Origin: Folioceros fuciformis
Taxonomy: Eukaryota > Anthocerotophyta > Anthocerotopsida > Anthocerotales
Direction: 5' to 3'
DNA: 38,786 bases
Assembly: GCA_049999805.1 (NCBI GenBank)
Contig: JBNGIO010006356.1
Span: 577,273-616,058 of the forward strand
Positions within the stretch are counted from its first letter, which is position 1, and each line of letters starts with the position of its first letter. The notes under the pieces were generated by a model that was given only the letters and a program-made list of their open reading frames with translations, made no database searches and had not been told where the DNA came from. Positions 21,901 to 31,723 of this stretch are shown here, in pieces. Both the position numbers and the translations under genes were made by a program.

Positions 21901-22083
21901 GGTGGAAATAGAGGAACGCCGACCCATCTGCATATCCATTGCACCCAGCTCCAAATCCAGCCGAGCATGGGCAGGCCTGTAGAGGTCGAAAGCCTGCTGA
22001 AGGGGGAGCAGAGCTCCACATGCTTTGCCTCTTGCCCCGCCCCCGTGTATGGTCCTGAAAGAACTGTAGCCATAGAATCTCAA
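18997..22083 (-). CDS. PLS-class pentatricopeptide repeat protein, E/E+ subgroup
   Basis: One intron-free frame of 1028 residues. PPR proteins bind single-stranded organelle RNA with one motif per base, and PLS-E proteins usually specify C-to-U editing sites. After an N-terminal region of about 105 residues come about seven P-L-S triplets with typical L motif SVTFVCLLQACA, S motif SLVNMYAKCGSLQDAQ and P motif DVVTWNAMIAGYSQQG, and then an E block (AVWRTLLGACRKWGN, VLMSNIYT). The end is VHRFVVGDKKHLDSAGIYA and GYVPR, so it reaches the E+/PG-box region and stops without a DYW deaminase domain. Triplets repeat every 104 residues or so and several are very similar. A basic N-terminus is compatible with organelle targeting. 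The first ATG at 22083 was used; the internal methionines MDMQMGRRSS are an alternative. The target RNA is unknown. Confidence 0.95.
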   Translation of the reverse strand: MRFYGYSSFRTIHGGGARGKACGALLPLQQAFDLYRPAHARLDLELGAMDMQMGRRSSISTMSLQDDPNPRRPAGYERGVTALTVMELCQQEKVPEAVEALGVLVQADWTVSKYLFYAVVKKCAVKKDVVLGRRAHALVVKIGYESDRFLCNHILRMYASYASLQEAMDVFTVVVEPDVFMWSSIISAHVSRGQSPEAIQLYHKMRLSRLKPDGHVFVAALQACARGGDLKSGQQVHADVLASDVEPDLFVCNCLVDMYAKCDRLEDAHSVFDGLRYKDVVTWNAMIAGYSQQGMGQQALQLYDAMQHEGMHAPNYVTFVCLLQACATVGAPALELGRQLHGQINERRLRADVVLGCSLVNMYAKCGSLQDAQSVFDRLGQKDVVTWNAMIAGYSQQGMGQEALHLYSAMRQEGSTQPDSVTYVSLLQACASVGIQALEMGNQLHKLIEQGGLQVDVVVGCSLVNMYAKCGSLQDAQTVFDRLPEKNVVTWTALITGYCQKGMVQEALRVYSTMQQEGVAVPNSITFLSLLQACASVGVMALEKGKQLHAQIREQGLQADVIVANNLLNMYAKCGSLQDAQNVFDELHQKDIVTWNTLIAGYSQQGMSQGAFNLYSDMRKEGATPPNSVTFVCLLQACANEGPLALEKGKQLHADIGEHGLQVDIFVANSLITMYAKCGSLEDAQSMFDGLVAKDVVTWNAMIAGYSQHGMAQEAFRLYSAMQQEGITAPNSVTFVCLLQACANVSALHKGKQIHGEIKRQGFQADWFIAISLINMYAKCGSMVDAQQVFDALSGKDIVAWNSLIAGYTRQGDTTVVFALLDKMREDGIQPDSITFLSLLTVCSHSGLVSKGREYYEAMRKDHGITPTTVHYSCMVDLLGRAGHLHEALAVVRTMPLQPHSAVWRTLLGACRKWGNVEVGRHAFEEAVKLDERDVAAFVLMSNIYTSAQMWQEAREIQARRTGIGAWKEPGQSWWTDMDGLVHRFVVGDKKHLDSAGIYARLKQLVSYMKKVGYVPRLDSSPPDFSEM

Positions 22084-22757
22084 GGCAACGAGCCTCGCTG
22101 CAAACCCTTTCCCCAGCCTGACTTCTTCTTGAAGTGGTGCTTACTAGAATACGTCCTGCAACCCCACCAATTTGCTGATTTCAGAAAACAGTTCCATGGA
22201 GCGGCTGACACACCCTCCAATCCTGTCAGGAGTCATAAGACGTCAAAACTTTGCAAACAGCTCCACCCTTTCATAAACCCTACTGCGGGTGCAGACGTAG
22301 TGCACACACGGAGAGATACTAACACGACGAAGATGAGCTCCCCAACGTACTCTGTTGGCATTTATATGTAGACTGTGGATGTACAGCGCTCTCGTGTTGC
22401 CAAGAAGTGACAACGAAGGCGCCGGGTCCCTGGCTCGGCGAAAGCTCCTGAACAGTAGCGCCGTTTGCGTTTTCGATGCAATGCATGAGCACGGCTCATG
22501 ATAGTACGTATTTATATAATACTGCCACGTCCAGGAGCTCGAGGCGCAGACCGACGTGCCACGACATCCGAGTTTAGCAACATTCTAACAGACTACGCTG
22601 ATAGGCAGCTGAATTCAGGCCAAGTTGTGTCACAGTTTGCTCTTCCCCACGTCGCGATGGAGGCTATATGACCCTGGGAACCGTGGCATTCTCCCCTCAT
22701 CAGTTCAGCTCTGACTGCTCTCAGGCCTTCAGCATTCAACATCGTCTCGTTTCTAAG
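22084..22757. promoter_or_regulatory. divergent promoter region of the PPR and root-cap genes
   Basis: This 674-bp interval separates two start codons pointing apart. A TATA-like TTTATATAAT lies at 22511-22520, about 238 bp before the root-cap gene ATG. A CCACGTCC string (ACGT core, as in ABRE elements) follows at 22525-22532. Nothing comparable is obvious for the PPR side. Confidence 0.45.
22511..22520 (+). promoter_or_regulatory. candidate TATA box of the root-cap gene
   Basis: TTTATATAAT in an otherwise GC-balanced upstream region. Use of this box would give a leader of roughly 200 nt before the ATG at 22758. Position and composition are the only support. Confidence 0.4.
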
Positions 22758-23889
22758 ATGGCTTCCACGAGGCTCCTGATTGGACTTGTGATGGCCTTGC
22801 TCGCGGTGCAGGCCATGGCTGGACGCGGCCACGAGGAAGAGGGCGGTCACAAGTACAAGGGTTGGCACCCTGAAGGTGGTCATGGTCGACACTGGCGCCC
22901 CAAGGGTGGTCATGGTCACGGAGGCGGCTACGGTATGGTTTCGGCAAATTATCCTTGATGGAGTGTGAACTGTTGATGAATCAAGCAGATGCATGCGTTC
23001 GAAAGATGGTACATGGTTTGCAAACAGCGCGCATTGCTTGCAAAATGATCTGGGATTGTTTGCACGACGCATGTGTGTACCATTGTGACGTGGTTCCGGC
23101 TCTGGCAATGCGACAGACCCGTGCAAGGCATACCCATCCCTTTGCAAGGACCCAGTGCTCAAGACCCCAGGAGGCCATCAGTTCTACTTCCACGGCCACA
23201 AGGACGCCGACTTCTGCCTCGTCTCCGACACCGACGTCCACGTGAACGCCCACTTCATCGGGCTGCGCAGGGCCGACATGACCCGCGACTTCACCTGGGT
23301 GCAGGCTCTGGGACTGCAGTTCGGCGGCCACCAGCTGTACATCGGAGCCAACAAGGTGGCGCAGTGGGACGACGCCAAGGACCAGCTGTTCATCACCTTC
23401 GACTCCACCCCGGTCGTCCTTCCTGCCGGCGAGGGCGCCTTGTGGCAGTCACCCGCTAACGGCATTACCGTGCAGCGCCTGGAAGCGACCAACCTAGCCA
23501 GGATCACAGTCGAAGGAGTGGTGGAGATTCTGGTGAAGGTTGTGCCTGTTTCCCAAGAGGAGAACCAGGCGCACAACTACGGTATCGACTACAGCACCAA
23601 CTCGATGGCGCATTTGGACGTGAGCTTCAAGTTCGCCAAACTCACCAGCAACGTGCACGGCGTGCTGGGACAAACCTACGCGCCCGGCTTCAAGCTGCCA
23701 GAGAAGCTCCCTGGTCAGCTGATGCCCAGCATGAGGGGTGACAACAATTTCCTGGCTTCCTCCCTCTTCTCCACCGACTGCTCGGTGAGCAGGTTCGGAG
23801 GCGCTGCTGGAGAGCTCATTTCCAACATCGCTGAGCTGCAATGTGGCCCTTCCACAACCGGCAGCTCAGGCATGGTGTGCAGGCGCTAG
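22758..23889 (+). CDS. secreted root-cap/LEA-related domain protein
   Basis: Two exons, 22758-22932 and 23117-23889, encode about 315 residues. The first exon encodes a signal peptide (MASTRLLIGLVMALLAVQA, cut near AMAG) followed by a His/Gly-rich linker with repeated EGGH, KGGH and GHGGG. The second exon carries the root cap family domain (PF06830 type): DADFCLVSDTDVHVNAHFIG, RDFTWVQALGLQFGG, HQLYIGANKVAQWDD, HNYGIDY, DVSFKFAKL, GVLGQTY and SSLFSTDCSVSRF. The family is found in plant cell wall and LEA-related secreted proteins, and its molecular activity is unknown. The start is the ATG right before the signal peptide; an in-frame upstream ATG at 22668 would bury it. The second-exon splice restores frame (G|AC to Asp). 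Confidence 0.92.
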
Positions 23890-24960
23890 ATATAATGGTA
23901 GCTAGCTTCACCACCTGCAGATTTCAACTGGATCAAGACGTGAATCGTCGGACACCAGCCTTAGCTTCCGTAGAGATGTGAGCCTACGCCTCCATTTCCT
24001 CTGTGTTGCGCAATGGTTTAGCCTCTGATTTGCTATAGTGCTCAAGGCGCAAGCCTTTGATTTCCTCTGTTGAGCTCTTACATATCAGAATAACAAGCTC
24101 GTAGCCGGGCTACATGGTTTCATGCACGTAGCCTGCAGGCGATTGTTTGGAACGAGCTTTCCCACTGACAGCAACAACCACTACTAGAATGCACTTTGTT
24201 GTCAGTCCGTCCGGACTATGTATAGGGACGGTTCATGCTTCACACGCTCCACCACGGTTCACGCTTGACGCCTCCATCAAGTGCATTCCATCCGTGCATA
24301 TTCAACACGCTCCAAATTGGAGCGTGACATTTTGACGGCGTACGGAGCCCCATCAATTTGCAACACTTCGGCTGAAATGTTGGACCTTCAGCCATTCGTT
24401 GGAGTCAGGCATCGAATGTTACTCACGTCCTTTATGTCCGGACTAGGAACGTGGAAGACATGCAAACAGTCTTAAAAAAGGAAGGAAATAATGAAAAATA
24501 ATTCAAAAGTTCACTGAATACTTTTTATCAACTACACATCGTTTATGGAAATCCTTTCATACAATGCCATTCGGTAAATAATACAGGGTTCTGGCCCTGC
24601 CGTGCACTTTCTCCCCCAACCCCACATGACAAGGTAGGCGGAGTAAGTTGAGCCTTGTGCATGTTCTGGCTTGTGCCATTGGTGGAGTTCCTGACGGGTT
24701 GCCCTCGCAGTTTGGTGTCACCTTCTGTGACACCAAGATTAGGGGCGGCCGATGATATGCCAAAATGGACAAACCGGACGGCCCCGACGCTTCGCGCAAT
24801 GCATGGACAGGCTGAGGAAACTAGTCAATGGCAGTGATGGACTACTGCCATAGTGCTGGAAGCATCAGCAAGGGCGCTTGAATAACTTGGATTAGCCTGA
24901 AGTTGCATGAGAAATGTGTATACCCCACCACCAAGCAGTAACGCTCCGCTGCATAAGAAC
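23890..24960. other. 3' spacer with one palindrome, no gene seen
   Basis: About 1.07 kb between the root-cap stop and the CcdA stop (convergent ends). The largest frame is 80 codons and shows no family. The stretch 24,140-24,440 contains repeated CACGCTCCA and TCCGGACTA strings, including a perfect-arm palindrome at 24306-24326. Confidence 0.5.
24306..24326. repeat. 21-bp palindrome
   Basis: CACGCTCCAA and TTGGAGCGTG are perfect inverted 10-base arms around one central A. The arms could form a small cruciform or serve as a dimeric protein site. It lies in 3' spacer with no clear gene context. Confidence 0.7.
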
Positions 24961-27001
24961 CTAGAAGTTGTCAGTTAAAAAAGTTCCGAAACCTTGAAAT
25001 GGCAGATGCTTTGCCAGCTCACAGAAATCAGACCTGCCGGTGTTCGCCCAGCCAGATATTTGTCGTACAGAGAGCACTTTTTCCTGCGCATGACAGATCA
25101 GATGAGGGATCTGGAAGAACAAGGATTGACGATTGTCAAACCGCACTTGTCTACGACCTCCAGCACCAAGCAAAGGCGGCAGACAGCAACCAGAAAATAC
25201 ACAAAATACTGTCCCATGCTGCATCACCTCATCAGCTTGCACATAGACAGCTGTGAGCTACCTGCAGAACGCCTGCGAACGAGGCAGCGAGCAGCAAAGG
25301 TAATGTGTAGCCAAACGTGTAGACTAGTAGTAAACTCCCTCCGATAACGGGGTCCTGCCAATGCCAGATACAGCTCATTCTTGGATAGTGTCGTGCAGTA
25401 CCTCTCCCAAAAATGCCAGTGGGAGCAATACGTACCTGGGATGCTGCCACGTAGCTTAGAAGAGTTGCTCGTATGGGGGTTGTGCAAGGAGACGCCACAA
25501 GTGCAAACGTCAACCCAGCGACATAGGCCCGCAAACCTGTAGCGGCAATCACCACCATAAGTGAAATTCCTAGATGCTCACCATGTGTGCAAAACCAGAT
25601 TCTACTACATGAACTGAAACGGTGCACAGAACCTACTGGAAGGCAATTCTTGGCCAGATGACCCTAGTTCTGCTGTGTTCAGTCTCCAAATTTTGAAGGA
25701 TGGAAGTTGAAACACCTGATTGATATCATGTAGCAGATGAAAAGAGGTGTCCAAGAGGCGGATAATCGATGTCCCAGGTACATGGGAGAGATATGCTCAC
25801 CTGGAGAAGATTTAAGCCCATGAGCACTGCAACAATTGAAACGGCCACGGGTAGGCCTCGACCAACAGTACTGGCAGTGTCACTCAGAGGTCCTCCAATT
25901 TGGTTGGAACCCGAAACCAGGGCCTTTCCAGTCAGTGAAGCCGCAATTCCCATACCCGTCAGTGTAGTTGCTAGTCCCAAGCAAAATGCGATGGAGTTTA
26001 AGGTGGCCTGATATTGCACAGATAAATAAGTGTTTAATCACTGTACGACATCCCAGGACAAACATAGCTGTTGATGAACAATTAGCAGGAAACAAATTAC
26101 CTCATGGCGACTCTTACCCGATGCAGAAGCACCTGCCCAGGGCATACACTAGACATAAATACATGCGCTGTGAAATGCACACACCACTCAGCTAGGTGTC
26201 CAACAGAAGCACGAGAAAACCCGAGCAGTTACCGATGTAGCCCAGGGTAAGTGGTAAGACACTAAGTGTGCATGGCGAAAGGCTGGTAACTACTCCTGCT
26301 GAGAAGATGACACCCAAACTGCCAGGCGAAGATAAAAACATTCAGACTGATCAGATACCATGCTGGCTGTTGCATGACGAGGATGACCTCCTTCTTCCCT
26401 TTGATATCACCAATTTGAGCAATCTGGAAATTACTATAAATCAAGACTACATACCTGGCAGGGCTAAGAGCGGCAAGCTGTAGCTCAACCAAGGAATTGG
26501 CGCCATCAGATAGATCCCCGAAAAAGGCAGTGAGGGGAGAAGTGAAGTGCCCTGAACTCAGTTCACCCTGCAGTCCAAAGACATGAAAACGTTCAACAAG
26601 CATGGTCTGCTGGCCTACAATTTCATTTGATGCAGCAGAGAGCAGCTAATGAGCTACAAAATTTCAGGATCGCCTCGAACTGTTACCAGAAAATGAGTGA
26701 CACCGGAAAATCCAGTAGCAGCCAAGTCAAGTATGGGAGCTGCATCCACGCTGCCAGCCAGCAGGCCCGCTTGAACAGTCGACCTGCAACGCACTCTTCG
26801 TCTGGACGGACAAGGTGATTTGAATTGCAGAGGGTTGCCAGCGAGGCAACTTTTCCAGCACAATCGCGGACCCGCGGTACAGGTCCCGACAGCTGGAGAC
26901 TGTCTGTGAGATGTCCTGCAGCTGGTACTCAAGGCGGAGGAATAGGCTGAGGCGAAGGACAATTGGGTAGCTGCATCGCGGAAATTCGTGGCAGAGGCCA
27001 T
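24961..27001 (-). CDS. chloroplast CcdA-like cytochrome c biogenesis protein
   Basis: Nine exons, phase-checked: 27001-26687, 26567-26455, 26318-26233, 26132-26101, 26007-25801, 25715-25637, 25536-25436, 25354-25262 and 25083-24961, giving 382 residues. CcdA is a thylakoid membrane protein that passes reducing power from stroma to lumen, with HCF164, for cytochrome f/c6 haem attachment. Seen here are a Ser/Arg-rich plastid transit-like N-terminus, [20 protein letters not shown] with C159, [47 protein letters not shown] with C295, and [17 protein letters not shown]159 and C295 match the two redox cysteines of the family. The exon 1 donor could instead be at 26701, 15 nt shorter. The last exon, after SVRQISGW, is diverged from the usual C-terminus and its acceptor is the least certain. 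Confidence 0.92.
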
Positions 27002-29281
27002 CCTGCTCGCTGACTCTTCAGGAAAATCCGTGCCTGTCAGAAATCTACAGTTCGCTCATCCTTCCTTACCTCCTGCAATGCAGATTTCGAGAGCCAAGCC
27101 CGTCGAGAGGGTGGGGGCAAATATCGGAGCGAATCAGAGAGGCGTGAGAAACCGTCGCATGCGACGCACACGCAAACGAGGCGTGTCACGCTCCGTTAGC
27201 TGCCCACTGCCCCAAAGCCTCCAGCGATTGCCGAGGGGCAGACTGCAAGTACGGGCAAAAGGCCCGGTGCCGAGCCTGTGGGTTCGGCACTCACGTACTG
27301 GTACACTGTACTGCCGTGCGTAGTACAGTTGATCGTAGTGAGGAGGAAACGCAATAACACCACGGTAGGTGGCATTTACTGTTCCTGGAGTTGCACACAA
27401 GATGTCCTGCACACCGTTGGGATGGGTGACGAGTAAGGTTTGCATGTAGATCACGCCTCGAGGCTCGACAGTGTGTAAGAATGTTGTAATGGATGAACTC
27501 CTACAATGAATGTATGGTGTGCAGAAGAAGGGGCAGACATGAAGAACGAAGCTGAGAACTGTGAGGAAGAGACAAGACGTGCGGAACTTTGTCAGGTCCA
27601 GGTTCTAGTTGAGTTCAGGTCCTGCAGGTCTGATCCAGTCAGGTGTTGTCTGGTAACGGGATTGCAGACATTATTACCAGTGAAGGAATGAATTAGAGCT
27701 GTAGCTCAGGCATACATCCGAGCTACATACTGCATGTCTTTTGCCGTGGGGGAATGGGACGTGAAGATGAGGGATGAGGCAAGGCGAGAATCCAAGACAA
27801 TGAATCATCTCGCGTTCGGCAGCTCGACGACGATACACTGGACAAGCAAGGGTGAGATTAGAATCTGCGAGGTTGCCGTGGAGGAGTGCTGCCTGCAGGA
27901 CCTTCTATGCTTGGTGTCAGCCTCTAGGACAGCACACCACTGTGCATATCGCGCCGATGCCTCTCCCATCTCACAACGGAAATTGTTTGTCGTGTCTCTT
28001 GCGGGGGAAGATGCAGACATGTCAGGCACTACTGTAAAACGTCGTCACATACTGTACCCGGATGGCTTTAGGCCAAGACTTAAAGAACGTCGTAGTCAAC
28101 CGCTCTACACTGCTAGAGGGACCATTACAGGGGAATGCCTCCAGCACTAGCAGCCGAGTTTCAGTCCATGGAGGAAGTTGCCCAGAGCCCGGGTCCATGG
28201 CGGGCATGTCCGTTCCGTAGTGAACTTCAAATGAAACTTTGTTGTTTGATTGTAGCTGGAGCGATGTTGAGAACATTTTCCCTACATCAGTGAACACGAA
28301 GCTTAGGGTGGCGTTCATAACCGTGTCTAAAGTGTTGGAACACCTCAGGCTCCCATTTGGGTGTGAATGTGTGTGTGATAGCTGAGCAAGGGGGCTTCCT
28401 TCTCAACTTCACAGTACGAATTAGTAGTGAGGAGAGTCGAGGAAGAGAGGAGTGTTGGTGCATGGCCAAGTCGCATCGTAGAATCCGACAATCCGGGCAG
28501 AGCAAATCGAGTTATTGCTTGTTTGGAAATATCAAACCCTGAGCGAAAGACATCAGGTACCTGAGGCCGTGGTAAGCAAGGAACAGGAGGACGAGGAGAG
28601 TGGTTCATTACGGCTATAAGAGTGTGTAATAAGCGCAGTCTTTCACAGGTGAAGCGGCATAGCAAGCTGAACCGAAAGGGGAAGAGCCAGACGACTGGCC
28701 CAAAGCTTGCAAGCACTGCAATTCGAAGTGGAGACAAAAGCCAGCTGAACGGAATAACAAATCACCGAGACACGCTAAACGCCAGCTATCCGGCGGGCGG
28801 TATGTTGTAGCTTCATGATAATAGCAAAGATCAGTGTTCAGTCATTCAACTGCAATGTCCTATCATGAACAGATTCACAAAAACTGCTACACTCTAGTTT
28901 GAAGTATTAGAAGAGCCTCATTTGGCTAACTTCAGTGCTTGTAGTAAATCAAGAGGGGGACCAAGAGTTATGTTCCCGCAGAAGACTACAGTACCTCCAC
29001 TTAAACCCTGCTGTCGTCCAACCACCCTCCCTCCTCTTCTTTTCGAAGTCCTGACTCCTTCACACTGCTGCGGGTCTTTCTGCCCAGAAGAGAGTGACGT
29101 GGGAGGAGGACTTCTTAAGGCAGGAGGTAGATGAAAGCGTCTTATCATGAAGAAATGCAGTAAAAAAAAAAAAGTCACGGAAAGGGTTTTGCTGTAATAG
29201 AGAAGCTCATAAGAGCTGATCAGACAAGAACGACTTTGAAAGACCCCAAGACTCAAGTGCAAACAGGTTCACGGCAACTCA
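27002..29281. other. spacer between CcdA 5' end and PHT1 3' end, no supported gene
   Basis: About 2.3 kb. Open frames such as 27734-28150 (+, 138 codons) and 28022-28318 (-, 98 codons) are present, but I recognise no domain and see no splicing pattern that joins them into one. The first few hundred bases should be CcdA promoter and leader, and the last few hundred PHT1 3' UTR. A 12-A run is at 29162-29173. Confidence 0.45.
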
Positions 29282-30946
29282 TCAGACGGCTGATCCTTTG
29301 GGTTCAACGCCGGGGCCCACGACGCTGCTCCCCAGCTGCCCTGGCCCCTCTTCATTCTCTCCCGACAACTCCTCCAATGATTTCCCCCTGGTCTCCGGAA
29401 TGAAGACCAAGGTGCAGAGGAAGCCCACAAGGTTGGTGATAGCCAGGATGAGCAGAGAGTTCTTGATTCCAATACCCTTGGGATATCCTTTGTCAGGCAC
29501 GGATGTGCTCTGACTAGCGTACAGGAATCCGAAAGCTCCCACGATAGCCCCCGCCTTCCCTGCAGCAGCGGAAATGCCGTGGCAGGTAGACCTGAGCCTG
29601 GCAGGGAACAGCTCAGCCGGAAGGATGAAGGTTGTGGAGTTGGGCCCAAAGTTGGCGAAGAAGAAGGTAAAGGCGTAGAGGATGATGAAGGCCAAGTGGT
29701 TTCCTCCACAGAAGCCGGATGAACACTTGTCTCCTCGCAAATTGTAGTAGTCGAGAGTAATGATGAACATGAAGACCGTCATGAAGAAGAACCCAATCAC
29801 CTGAATGAGCCATCTCCCGATGCTGTCAATAAAGAGGACCGTGACCCAATAACCGGGCACCGTGGAGCAGAGAGCGATGAGAGCCTGAGCCCTGCTGACA
29901 ACAAACATCTCCTCCAAGGCACTATATGTCTTGGCAGAGTGAATCCAGCCGACGGCTGACAAGACATCCTTCTGGAAAAGGTTCTGACTGTAGAAGGCGA
30001 TGTCTAACAAGAACCAGGTAGAGGTGGTGCCGATGAGGTGACGCCCGTGCCTCCTGACGAACTCGGCGGAAAACAAACCATACTGCTTGTCCCTGATGGC
30101 CTTGTACTGCTTGGCCTCGGCAGCCCTGGCTTCGTTGGCATTGACGTCGTCCGCGTCAAACTGGACCTCCAACACCCTGCCCATGTCCAAGGCCGCCTGC
30201 TTGTGGTTCCCCTCCACCAAAGCCGTGTAGCGCGCCGTCTCCGGCATCTTCATCCTGTAGTAGTAGGTGAGAAGGGCAGGCAAAGCCCCGACTGCAAAGA
30301 CGATCCTCCACACAAAGTCCGCCTGCGGTGGAGTGGAACCGATGGGATCCTTGGAGAAAGGTTGGCGCGGGTAAGCGGCCTTGAAGGCGGCCGAAACGAT
30401 GATGGAGACAGCCGCGCCAGCCAAAATTCCGGTGCCCTGCATGGCGAAGACGGCAGCGATGAAGGCCCCCCGCGTCTTCTTGTTGGCATACTCCGACATG
30501 ATGGTCGCCGAGAGCGGGTAGTCCCCTCCGATGCCGAATCCGAGCCAGAAGCGGAAGAAGCAAAGCGAGGCCATGACCGCCTTCGTGGTGTGGCCGAAGG
30601 AGAGCGCGGAGGCCACGGAGCAGATGATCATGATCATGAGGGTGAGCCCGTACACCTTCTTCCTCCCCATCTTGTCTCCGAGCCAGCCGAAGAAGAGCTG
30701 GCCCGCCAGAGTCCCGCACAGCGCCACCCCATTCACCGCCGCGGACACGTTAGCGGGTAACACTCCGGGCGAAGACGAGGAGGGATCGTAGTAGTAAATC
30801 CGTCCCAGCAGCCGCGTGACGGTGGAAATGCAAAAGAGATCGTAGGCGTCGGTGAAGAACCCCATCCCCGCAATGATGATCGTGGTGAAATGGTACCATT
30901 GTGTCTTCGCCTGATCGAGCGCATTCAACACCTGAGCAGTCGGCAT
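29282..30946 (-). CDS. PHT1-family high-affinity phosphate:H+ symporter
   Basis: One exon encodes 554 residues, in the normal PHT1 range (about 520-560). PHT1 proteins import inorganic phosphate with protons across the plasma membrane. The PHT1 signature [20 protein letters not shown] is present. It is preceded by MFS loop [14 protein letters not shown] and the N-terminal [14 protein letters not shown]. The second half shows [18 protein letters not shown] and ends with [16 protein letters not shown]. Twelve membrane segments with a long central hydrophilic loop fit the family. The start at 30946 ([20 protein letters not shown]) matches family N-termini. The 5' half is markedly GC-rich on the coding strand. 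Upstream is a long tract with no A on the sense strand. A 240-codon antisense frame is a codon-bias shadow. Confidence 0.96.
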   Translation of the reverse strand: MPTAQVLNALDQAKTQWYHFTTIIIAGMGFFTDAYDLFCISTVTRLLGRIYYYDPSSSSPGVLPANVSAAVNGVALCGTLAGQLFFGWLGDKMGRKKVYGLTLMIMIICSVASALSFGHTTKAVMASLCFFRFWLGFGIGGDYPLSATIMSEYANKKTRGAFIAAVFAMQGTGILAGAAVSIIVSAAFKAAYPRQPFSKDPIGSTPPQADFVWRIVFAVGALPALLTYYYRMKMPETARYTALVEGNHKQAALDMGRVLEVQFDADDVNANEARAAEAKQYKAIRDKQYGLFSAEFVRRHGRHLIGTTSTWFLLDIAFYSQNLFQKDVLSAVGWIHSAKTYSALEEMFVVSRAQALIALCSTVPGYWVTVLFIDSIGRWLIQVIGFFFMTVFMFIITLDYYNLRGDKCSSGFCGGNHLAFIILYAFTFFFANFGPNSTTFILPAELFPARLRSTCHGISAAAGKAGAIVGAFGFLYASQSTSVPDKGYPKGIGIKNSLLILAITNLVGFLCTLVFIPETRGKSLEELSGENEEGPGQLGSSVVGPGVEPKGSAV

Positions 30947-31171
30947 CTTGTATCCCTTCCTCCCGCCTTCCCCTCCCGCCTCTTAGCGAAATCGAGCTAA
31001 CGCACCGCCTAGGCTCCCCGCCTGCCGCTCATACCACCTGCAAAGCCGCGCCACACACAACAAGACCTATTCACTTTCCGACGGCCATGCGGTACACTCC
31101 ACTCGTCCGTCCCGTCAATAATTGTCCTTCCCCGGACACGCTCTCCACACCACACACAACACCACAATTTT

Positions 31172-31320
31172 CGCGAACGAGGAAGAGCAGGGAAGGGCAG
31201 GGCAAAGCCAGGCAAGGCAGAGCAGAGCAAGACGGAAACAGAAAGAGAGCCAAGCAAAGCAAAGCAGAGCAAAGAAGGGCAAGGCAAGGCAAGGCAAAGC
31301 AAGCAGGGAGCAACAAAACG
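31172..31320. repeat. 149-nt T-free low-complexity tract (A-free on the PHT1 strand)
   Basis: From 31172 to 31320 the plus strand contains no T at all. It is made of GCAAG, GGCAA and GCAGA units, so the PHT1 sense strand is a C/T/G tract with many CTTGC and CTTTGC units. It lies 226-374 bp upstream of the PHT1 start codon, within leader or proximal promoter. Confidence 0.9.
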
Positions 31321-31500
31321 TGCACACGAGCGTACTCTAACGCTCCAGAAATTTCCAAGAAGAAACGACATGCGAGCGAGCGGCATGCGCAGGCGTGAGA
31401 GTCGAAGGCGGTGCTTCTTCCGATGGCCAGGCGGTAAGTCACCTTAAATACGTTGAGGGGGTGGAGAGGACAGATCCCGAGGAGACCAAGCTGTGCTACG

Positions 31501-31520
31501 CTGAGCTGAGCTGAGCTGAG
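31501..31520. repeat. pentanucleotide repeat CTGAG x4
   Basis: Four perfect CTGAG units followed by degenerate copies (CCGAA, CCAAG, CCGAG). It lies upstream of PHT1. Confidence 0.85.
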
Positions 31521-31715
31521 CCGAACCAAGCCGAGCTCCCCAAATCGCAGTTGCGCTCACCTCTAGAGGGACTTGTGAGAAAGAGCTCGCGTGACCCAGT
31601 CCTACATATACTGTCACGCATGCAGCTTTTCTCTGGCGGTGGCAACCTGTGTGGGTTTGTCTGGGCAGTGACGAACTGGCGGTCGCGGACCGGCGGTCCT
31701 CCGAACTCCCTGCCG

Positions 31716-31723
31716 GTATATCC
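31716..31723. promoter_or_regulatory. possible P1BS (PHR1-binding) element
   Basis: GTATATCC fits the P1BS consensus GNATATNC, which also reads on the other strand as GGATATAC. It lies about 770 bp upstream of the PHT1 start. P1BS sites mediate phosphate-starvation induction in plants. The motif is expected by chance every 4 kb or so, so this is weak support. Confidence 0.25.

Noticed and set aside
29085-29097. 13-nt match to miR156 (CAGAAGAGAGTGA), so a possible target site in the PHT1 3' UTR
   Set aside because: Pairing at miRNA positions 1-3 is lost and no hairpin partner exists nearby; a 13-nt match is plausible by chance when many miRNAs are considered.
29162-29173. 12-A run near the PHT1 3' end, considered as a retrocopy poly(A) tail for an intronless gene
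   Set aside because: The run is A on the plus strand, the wrong strand for a PHT1 mRNA tail; intronless PHT1 genes are common anyway.
30038-30760. 240-codon plus-strand open frame
   Set aside because: Exact antisense shadow of the GC-rich half of PHT1, with no family match.
31009-31529. Leu/Cys/Ala-rich and Lys/Gln-rich open frames on both strands
   Set aside because: They are translations of the T-free low-complexity tract.
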